DNA from: Octadecabacter algicola
Lineage (GTDB): Bacteria > Pseudomonadota > Alphaproteobacteria > Rhodobacterales > Rhodobacteraceae
Assembly (NCBI RefSeq): GCF_021532625.1
Contig: NZ_JAKGAR010000001.1
Span: 1 to 64,000 of the forward strand
Reading direction: 5' to 3'
DNA length: 64,000 nt
In this document: positions 61,157 through 64,000 of the stretch, piece by piece
Position numbering within the stretch: the stretch's first letter is position 1
How the letters are laid out: the number at the start of each line of letters is the position of its first letter
Program-made: the position numbers and the translations under genes
Notes under the pieces: model-generated
What the model was told of the DNA's origin: nothing
What the model saw: only the letters and a program-made list of their open reading frames with translations
Databases searched by the model: none

Positions 61157-62008
61157 ATGAAATCCAAGACCCCTGCATTTGCGGCACCTGCCGATGCGGA
61201 CGTACGGCGCGCCAAGCCTGCGGTTGTGTGCTACCCCACGACGGACCTTGCGCCACCTGATCTGAACATGATCGCCGCTCGACGCACGCGGGCGGTCAGT
61301 TCAGCCAGTGTTGTCGTGCCGCCACGCGATGCTCGTTGCATTGCAGTTCCCGCGGGCGGGTTCTTTCGCATTACGGCGCCAGAGGGATATCAGGTCGGGG
61401 ATCTGAATGTTTGGGCCGCAGATGATCTGAGCGAACACTTTTATTCAGGAAAGACGAGGGCGCTGCATGGCACGCATTTGTCCACGGGCGATCGCATGTG
61501 GTCACGGTTCCCCAATATGCGGCCCATGGCAACGGTGACGCAGGACACGCTGGATTGGTATGGTTGGGATGCGGATGGCGGCTCGGTTCATGATGTCATT
61601 GGCACGCGATGCGACCCCTATACGGGGCAGTTGTTGTCAGGCATGGATTATCACTATTGCTGTCATTCCAATCTGACGCGGGCGCTTGCCGATTTTACGG
61701 GACTGTCGCTTACGGATGCTGAACCGCTGGTCCACGACGTTTTGAACGTTTTTATGTGTACGGGTTTCACAGCAGACACGCACCAGTATTTCATGAAGGC
61801 CAGCCCCGTGCGGGCCGGGGACTATCTGGAATTCTTTGCCGAGATGGATTTGATTGTTGGCTTGTCAGCCTGTCCTGGTGGGGATTGCGGGGACGAGCAC
61901 ACGTCCGACAAGGCGACCTGTTATCCGTTGGTCATCGATGTGTTTGATAGTGCCGAACCGTTTACTGCGCCGCTACCAAATGCCTATGACCGTAGCCATG
62001 GTCGCTAA
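61157..62008 (+). CDS. DUF1989 (urea carboxylase-associated) family protein
   Basis: 283 residues. The family pattern is visible: VVVPPRDARCIAVPAGGFFRI, VGDLNVWAADD, FYSGKTRALHGTHLSTGDRMWS, then a Cys- and His-rich part (DYHYCCHSNLTRAL, NVFMCTGF, ACPGGDCGDEH), probably metal binding. Family members accompany urea or amino-acid degradation genes. AAGG lies about eight bases before the ATG. It overlaps the convergent argE-like gene by four bases. Confidence 0.83.
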   Translation: MKSKTPAFAAPADADVRRAKPAVVCYPTTDLAPPDLNMIAARRTRAVSSASVVVPPRDARCIAVPAGGFFRITAPEGYQVGDLNVWAADDLSEHFYSGKTRALHGTHLSTGDRMWSRFPNMRPMATVTQDTLDWYGWDADGGSVHDVIGTRCDPYTGQLLSGMDYHYCCHSNLTRALADFTGLSLTDAEPLVHDVLNVFMCTGFTADTHQYFMKASPVRAGDYLEFFAEMDLIVGLSACPGGDCGDEHTSDKATCYPLVIDVFDSAEPFTAPLPNAYDRSHGR

Positions 62009-63165
62009 CTGATATGTTGTACCAGTGTCGTGAGCATGGTGACACAGACGTTTAGCTGATCGATCTCAAGATATTCGTCCGGCTTATGGGCCTGTCGGAT
62101 TGAACCCGGTCCACAGACGACAACATCGCTTCCGAGTGCTTGAAACAGCCCTGCTTCGGTGCTGAACGCCACGAGATCAGCGCGGTTTGAATCCGTGAGC
62201 TGAGCCACCAAATCACGGGCCGCGTTCTGGGGCATCGGGACAAGTCCCGCGACTTCGCCGATTGTTGTCACTGAGATCGTAGCCTCAGGGCTGATCATTT
62301 GCATGGCAGGCAGCAGGTCATCCGCACAAAATCGCACCATTTCGGATTTCACAAAATCTGCGTCGGAGTCCTGCACGGGGCGCATTTCCCAATCCACCAC
62401 AGCTTTGCCCGCGATGACGTTATGGGCGACCCCGCCAGAAATGCGGCCGATGTTGATCGTGCTCCACGGTGGGGCAAAGGGGCTGTCAGGCGGGCTGCGT
62501 TCAATAAGGTCTTGTCGCAGTTCCAGTAAACGGGTGACGTATCGCGTTGCGTATTCTGCCGCGTTCACACCCAAATCAGGGGCCGATCCATGGCCCTCTA
62601 GCCCGACAAATTCGGCGGTATATTCACAACATCCTTTGTGCCCTTCGATGATACGCATTTCAGTTGGTTCACCGATGATCGTGATTTCGGGCACCAATCC
62701 CTTATTGCGTAAAACTGCCACCAAGGCCCGCGCGCCAAGGCAACCGACTTCTTCGTCATAGGTAAAGGCGAAATGCAGCGGGCGGGCCAGCGAGTTCGCA
62801 TCAATCGTTTCGGCCACGGCAAGGCACGCGGCGATGAACCCTTTCATGTCACAGGCCCCGCGTCCGTAAAGACGGTCATTGCTTTGGGTCAATTCAAAAG
62901 GATCGCTGGCCCAGTCTTGATCCGTCACGGGCACTACATCTGTATGACCCGAAAGCAGCACACCACCCGTAGTTTCCGGCCCCAGTGTGGCAAACAGGTT
63001 CGCTTTTGCGCCACTTGGATCATGGTCAAGAAACACCCGCGCGCCTAATGCTTTGAATTTGTCAGACAGCCAAGAAATCAAATCTAGGTTGCTGTCGCTT
63101 GATACTGACGCAAAACCAACCAAGTGGCGTAAATGTTCAATCGTGCGGTGTTCGACCGGTTTCAT
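62005..63165 (-). CDS. argE: M20 family deacetylase, acetylornithine deacetylase-like
   Basis: 386 residues, usual for ArgE. The zinc ligands are seen in LLSGHTDVVPV (His, Asp), RGACDMKGF (Asp), TYDEEVGCLGA (Glu-Glu) and further His in the dimer domain (GLEGHGSAPD). It hydrolyses N-acetylornithine or a related N-acyl amino acid. Position one base after an M24 hydrolase gene suggests a catabolic role, such as deacetylation of an ectoine breakdown product, rather than arginine synthesis; this is inference. Confidence 0.85.
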   Translation of the reverse strand: MKPVEHRTIEHLRHLVGFASVSSDSNLDLISWLSDKFKALGARVFLDHDPSGAKANLFATLGPETTGGVLLSGHTDVVPVTDQDWASDPFELTQSNDRLYGRGACDMKGFIAACLAVAETIDANSLARPLHFAFTYDEEVGCLGARALVAVLRNKGLVPEITIIGEPTEMRIIEGHKGCCEYTAEFVGLEGHGSAPDLGVNAAEYATRYVTRLLELRQDLIERSPPDSPFAPPWSTINIGRISGGVAHNVIAGKAVVDWEMRPVQDSDADFVKSEMVRFCADDLLPAMQMISPEATISVTTIGEVAGLVPMPQNAARDLVAQLTDSNRADLVAFSTEAGLFQALGSDVVVCGPGSIRQAHKPDEYLEIDQLNVCVTMLTTLVQHIS

Positions 63166-63166
63166 G

Positions 63167-64000
63167 CTAGCCCTTCAGATATATCTGGCGTGGCCGGTCA
63201 CAGAAACACTGCGCTGGGCCATCTTCGGTAATCAAAATGGATTCAGTGATTTCCAGCCCCCAGTCGTCCATCCAAAGACCCGGCATGAAATGGAACGTCA
63301 TGCCCGCTTGCAGGACTGTGTCGTCAGCTTCGCGCAGTGAGATCGTGCGTTCCCCCCAGTCGGGAGGGTAGCTGAGACCGATTGGGTAGCCACAGCGCGC
63401 GCCGCGTTCGATACCCGCGCGTTCAAGAGGCCCAGCAAGGGCCGCTGCGATGTCGCAAGCGCGATTGCCGGCGCGTGCTGCGTTTAATCCTGCTTCCAAC
63501 CCTTCGACCAGCGCTGCCTCAGCACGTTTCAGAAAGTCGGGTGGCGTTCCCAGAAAGACTGATCGGCAAAACGGGATGTGATAACGGCGATAACAGCCTG
63601 CGAGCTCAAAGAAGGTCCCTTGCCCTTGCTTAAACGTGTCACCGTTCCACGTTAGGTGAGGGGCCGCGGCGTCGCTGCCCGAGGGAAGTAATGGCACAAT
63701 TGCTGGATAGTCGCCCCAGTCATCGCCAACCCCACGGATCACATCGCCGTAGATGTCTGCAACCAGATCATTTTTGCGTAACCCCGGTTCAATCCGCTCA
63801 ATCACGCCGTCTATTACGGTCTCAGCGATCCGCGCGGCTTTGTGCATATAGACCAACTCTTCGTCGGATTTTATGCCGCGTTGCCAATTCACAAGGGCGG
63901 TTGCATCGATGATTTGGGCGCTGGGCAATTCAGCAAGTAGCGTGGTGTAGGCCTTGGCTGAAAAGTAGTAGTTGTCCATTTCTACGCCAAGACGGGCGGC
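63167..64000 (-). CDS. M24 family hydrolase, possibly ectoine hydrolase-like (5' end outside window)
   Basis: About 277 C-terminal residues; the frame stays open to base 64000, so an ATG at 63979 is probably internal. The M24 (creatinase/aminopeptidase P) fold is clear: HLTWNGDTFKQGQGTFFELAG, GYPIGLSYPPDWGERT, MTFHFMPGLWMDDWGLEITESILIT. These segments are close to what I recall for DoeA/EutD ectoine hydrolases, but Xaa-Pro dipeptidases share the fold. The stop codon is one base before the ATG of the deacetylase gene, so the two are translated together. Confidence 0.8.
   Translation of the reverse strand, partial: AARLGVEMDNYYFSAKAYTTLLAELPSAQIIDATALVNWQRGIKSDEELVYMHKAARIAETVIDGVIERIEPGLRKNDLVADIYGDVIRGVGDDWGDYPAIVPLLPSGSDAAAPHLTWNGDTFKQGQGTFFELAGCYRRYHIPFCRSVFLGTPPDFLKRAEAALVEGLEAGLNAARAGNRACDIAAALAGPLERAGIERGARCGYPIGLSYPPDWGERTISLREADDTVLQAGMTFHFMPGLWMDDWGLEITESILITEDGPAQCFCDRPRQIYLKG

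Overview
The window looks like a plasmid or chromid segment from a marine alphaproteobacterium of the order Rhodobacterales (Roseobacter group). The clearest sign is a replication module at 3.7-7.4 kb: an initiator with a C-terminal DnaA-domain-I-like segment, the type known for the DnaA-like plasmids of Rhodobacterales, divergent from a parA-parB pair and marked by four copies of a palindrome. Product types (KpsMTE exporter, Hint and RTX-like secreted proteins, DUF2793, NsrR, ArsH, DUF1989) also fit this group. No rRNA, tRNA, transposase, integrase or CRISPR array was recognised. Genus cannot be named from the sequence alone.

Layout. 0-0.1 kb: last 24 codons of a DUF4214-type secreted protein. 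0.5-3.6 kb: membrane-bound nucleotide-sugar dehydratase and an outer-membrane polysaccharide export lipoprotein. 3.7-7.4 kb: rep, origin, parAB. 7.6-15.3 kb: glycosyltransferases, a sulfotransferase and an ABC capsule exporter (KpsM, KpsE, KpsT). 15.5-21.3 kb: two large DUF4214 proteins and a DUF2793 protein. 21.2-32.5 kb, minus strand: three sulfotransferases, ManC, a GT4 glycosyltransferase, two Gmd paralogues and a GDP-fucose synthase. 32.9-39.1 kb: a small protein, three closely related sulfotransferases and a 1096-residue glycosyltransferase. 39.4-49.9 kb: a FG-GAP/DUF4214 protein, ManB, a small beta-barrel candidate, a second RTX/DUF4214 protein and a Hint protein. 50-52.4 kb: TPR-GT32 glycosyltransferase. 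52.5-59.4 kb: DsrE-like protein and cytochrome bd genes cydX, cydB, cydA, cydC, cydD with a divergent NsrR-type regulator. 59.9-61.1 kb: ArsR and ArsH. 61.2-64 kb: DUF1989, ArgE-like deacetylase and an M24 hydrolase cut by the window edge.

How it works together. ManB, ManC, Gmd and Fcl give a complete route from mannose-6-phosphate to GDP-L-fucose. With five glycosyltransferase genes, seven sulfotransferase-like genes and a KpsMTE/OPX export system, the locus most likely makes and exports a heavily sulfated, fucose-containing capsule or exopolysaccharide (inference). At least four large proteins end in the same DUF4214-RTX-like tail, and a DUF4214-like module is also fused to two of the sulfotransferases. 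This suggests that the module links the secreted proteins with the enzymes that build the glycan. The right part is a separate respiratory and stress block: bd oxidase under probable FNR and NO control, arsenic detoxification, and an amino-acid or osmolyte catabolic cluster.
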